Origin: Hyphococcus sp.
GTDB taxonomy: Bacteria > Pseudomonadota > Alphaproteobacteria > Caulobacterales > Parvularculaceae
NCBI GenBank assembly: GCA_021776375.1
Contig: JAJFGA010000055.1
Span: 1 to 64,000 of the forward strand
DNA length: 64,000 nucleotides
Direction: 5' to 3'
A model generated the notes under the pieces. That model worked only from the letters and a program-made list of their open reading frames with translations. It made no database searches and was not told where the DNA came from. The position numbers and the translations under genes were made by a program. Below are positions 63,113-64,000 of the stretch, piece after piece. Numbering within the stretch: the stretch's first letter is position 1; each line of letters starts with the position of its first letter.

Positions 63113-64000
63113 ATGAAGATACTGATTACTGGAAACATGGGTTACATAGGCCCCGTGCTTTACCGCGAACTCCGCAAGAGCTATCCCGACGCGGAAATTT
63201 GGGGATTTGACAACGGCTACTTCGCCCATTGCCTGACCAACGCCGCTTCGCTGCCGGAACGCGAAATCAACCAGCAGATATTCGGCGACATGCGTGAATT
63301 CCCCATGGAAGTACTCGATGACATTGATGCGCTGGTGCATCTCGGCGCCATTTCCAATGACCCGATGGGCAATCAATATGAAGCGGTGACCAATGCGATC
63401 AACGACACAGCTAGTAAGGCGATCGCATGCGCAGCGAAAGAGCGGGGCGTAAAGTCATTTGTTTTTGCATCGAGCTGTAGCATGTACGGGGAAGCCGACG
63501 GTGACGCCAAAACTGAACAAGATAAGTTAAATCCGTTGACCGCCTACGCACGCTCGAAAGTGGCCATGGAAAAGGAACTCAAGCAACTGGCGACGCCTGA
63601 ATTCAAAGTCACCGCGCTGCGCTTCGCGACCGCCTGCGGTATGTCGCCACGACTGAGGCTCGACCTTGTGCTGAACGATTTTGTCGCCTGTGCGATGACC
63701 ACCGGCAAGATCACCGTGTTGAGCGATGGCTCGCCTTGGCGGCCGTTGATCCACGTCAAAGACATGTCACGTGCGCTGGCTTGGGGGCTGGGCCGGAACG
63801 AGGGCCACGATTTTGTCGCTGTCAACGCCGGCAGCAATCACTGGAACTATCAAATCAAGGACCTGGCGCAGAAGGTGGCGGAACTGGTTCCGGACACGGA
63901 AGTCTCGATAAACACCGAAGCGCCGCCCGACAAACGGTCCTATCGGGTCAACTTTGGGCTATACGAAAAGTTAGCGCCTGCGCATCAACCGCAGGTGGAT
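63113..64000 (+). CDS. NAD-dependent epimerase/dehydratase (SDR), cut by window edge
   Basis: The frame starts at ATG 63113 (GGTGGAG upstream) and is open through the last base, 296 codons. The N-terminus MKILITGNMGYIGPVLYREL gives the Rossmann GxxGxxG motif; ASSCSMYG and YARSKVAME (Y-x3-K) are the catalytic residues of extended SDR sugar-nucleotide enzymes. It is the partner of the CDP-glucose-forming enzyme upstream, probably a dehydratase, epimerase or reductase for a CDP- or NDP-sugar. The C-terminus lies outside the window. Confidence 0.9.
   Translation, partial: MKILITGNMGYIGPVLYRELRKSYPDAEIWGFDNGYFAHCLTNAASLPEREINQQIFGDMREFPMEVLDDIDALVHLGAISNDPMGNQYEAVTNAINDTASKAIACAAKERGVKSFVFASSCSMYGEADGDAKTEQDKLNPLTAYARSKVAMEKELKQLATPEFKVTALRFATACGMSPRLRLDLVLNDFVACAMTTGKITVLSDGSPWRPLIHVKDMSRALAWGLGRNEGHDFVAVNAGSNHWNYQIKDLAQKVAELVPDTEVSINTEAPPDKRSYRVNFGLYEKLAPAHQPQVD

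Noticed and set aside
1-64000. CRISPR arrays, prophage structural genes, rRNA operons
   Set aside because: No regularly spaced repeats, phage head/tail genes or rRNA sequence were seen anywhere in the window.

Overview
The window reads as the chromosome of an alphaproteobacterium. Supporting signs are the AraC/TonB-receptor/esterase catabolic locus, the 516-residue indolepyruvate oxidoreductase beta subunit, a dense base composition with many GGCGC-type codons, and short GTG/TTG-start overlapping operons. A marine Parvularculales/Hyphomonadales-like lineage is a guess and is not proven by the sequence. About 45 genes are intact. Scars of at least three kinds of mobile element (serine recombinase, IS3-type, IS5-type) mark an accessory-rich region.

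Layout. 1-1500: start of a small membrane protein, tRNA-Ser(GGA), then two truncated genes butted together (serine recombinase C-terminus and succinate-semialdehyde dehydrogenase N-terminus). 1562-8090 (minus): AraC regulator, TonB-dependent receptor, two HSL-type esterases and a zinc alcohol dehydrogenase, which look like an uptake-and-hydrolysis locus for a hydrophobic ester or alcohol. 8675-14081 (plus): a three-gene operon of exported proteins I cannot assign; the last has 1108 residues and a pre-toxin-like segment. It faces a peptidoglycan-binding-like lipoprotein (14318-15526). 16227-24430 (minus): polysaccharide genes (two glycosyltransferases, flippase, asparagine-synthase-type amidotransferase) and a B12-binding radical SAM enzyme, interrupted by IS debris. 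25028-30564: an inositol-phosphate module on alternating strands, with myo-inositol-1-phosphate synthase, CTP:inositol-phosphate cytidylyltransferase, two CDP-alcohol phosphotransferases and a second radical SAM protein. 30850-33016: outer-membrane porin and TetR regulator with a clear palindromic operator.

33773-45508 is a compact type II secretion system, gspC-D-E-F-G-H-I-J-K-L-M, plus a small lipoprotein and a convergent prepilin peptidase. It is followed by an exported subtilase with a PA domain (45945-47666), a plausible secretion substrate. 48412-54381 is a MarR-controlled aryl-CoA catabolic operon (SDR, MarR, enoyl-CoA hydratase, acyl-CoA dehydrogenase, RidA, two-domain 2-aminobenzoyl-CoA/salicylyl-CoA monooxygenase-reductase) behind a 36-bp near-perfect palindrome. 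It converges on a second operon (62030-54478, minus) with a CDGSH-bicupin fusion, NSS-family transporter, indolepyruvate oxidoreductase alpha and beta, another MarR and a kynurenine-formamidase-like cyclase. Together these suggest breakdown of tryptophan, indolic acids or anthranilate, although no aryl-CoA ligase lies in the window. The right edge begins another sugar-nucleotide cluster (glucose-1-phosphate cytidylyltransferase and a partial SDR epimerase).

Best candidates for something undescribed are the exported three-gene operon at 8675-14081, the mesophile-type CDP-inositol/radical-SAM module at 22871-30564 with its structured leader, and the coupled indolepyruvate/aminobenzoyl-CoA locus with the CDGSH-bicupin protein.
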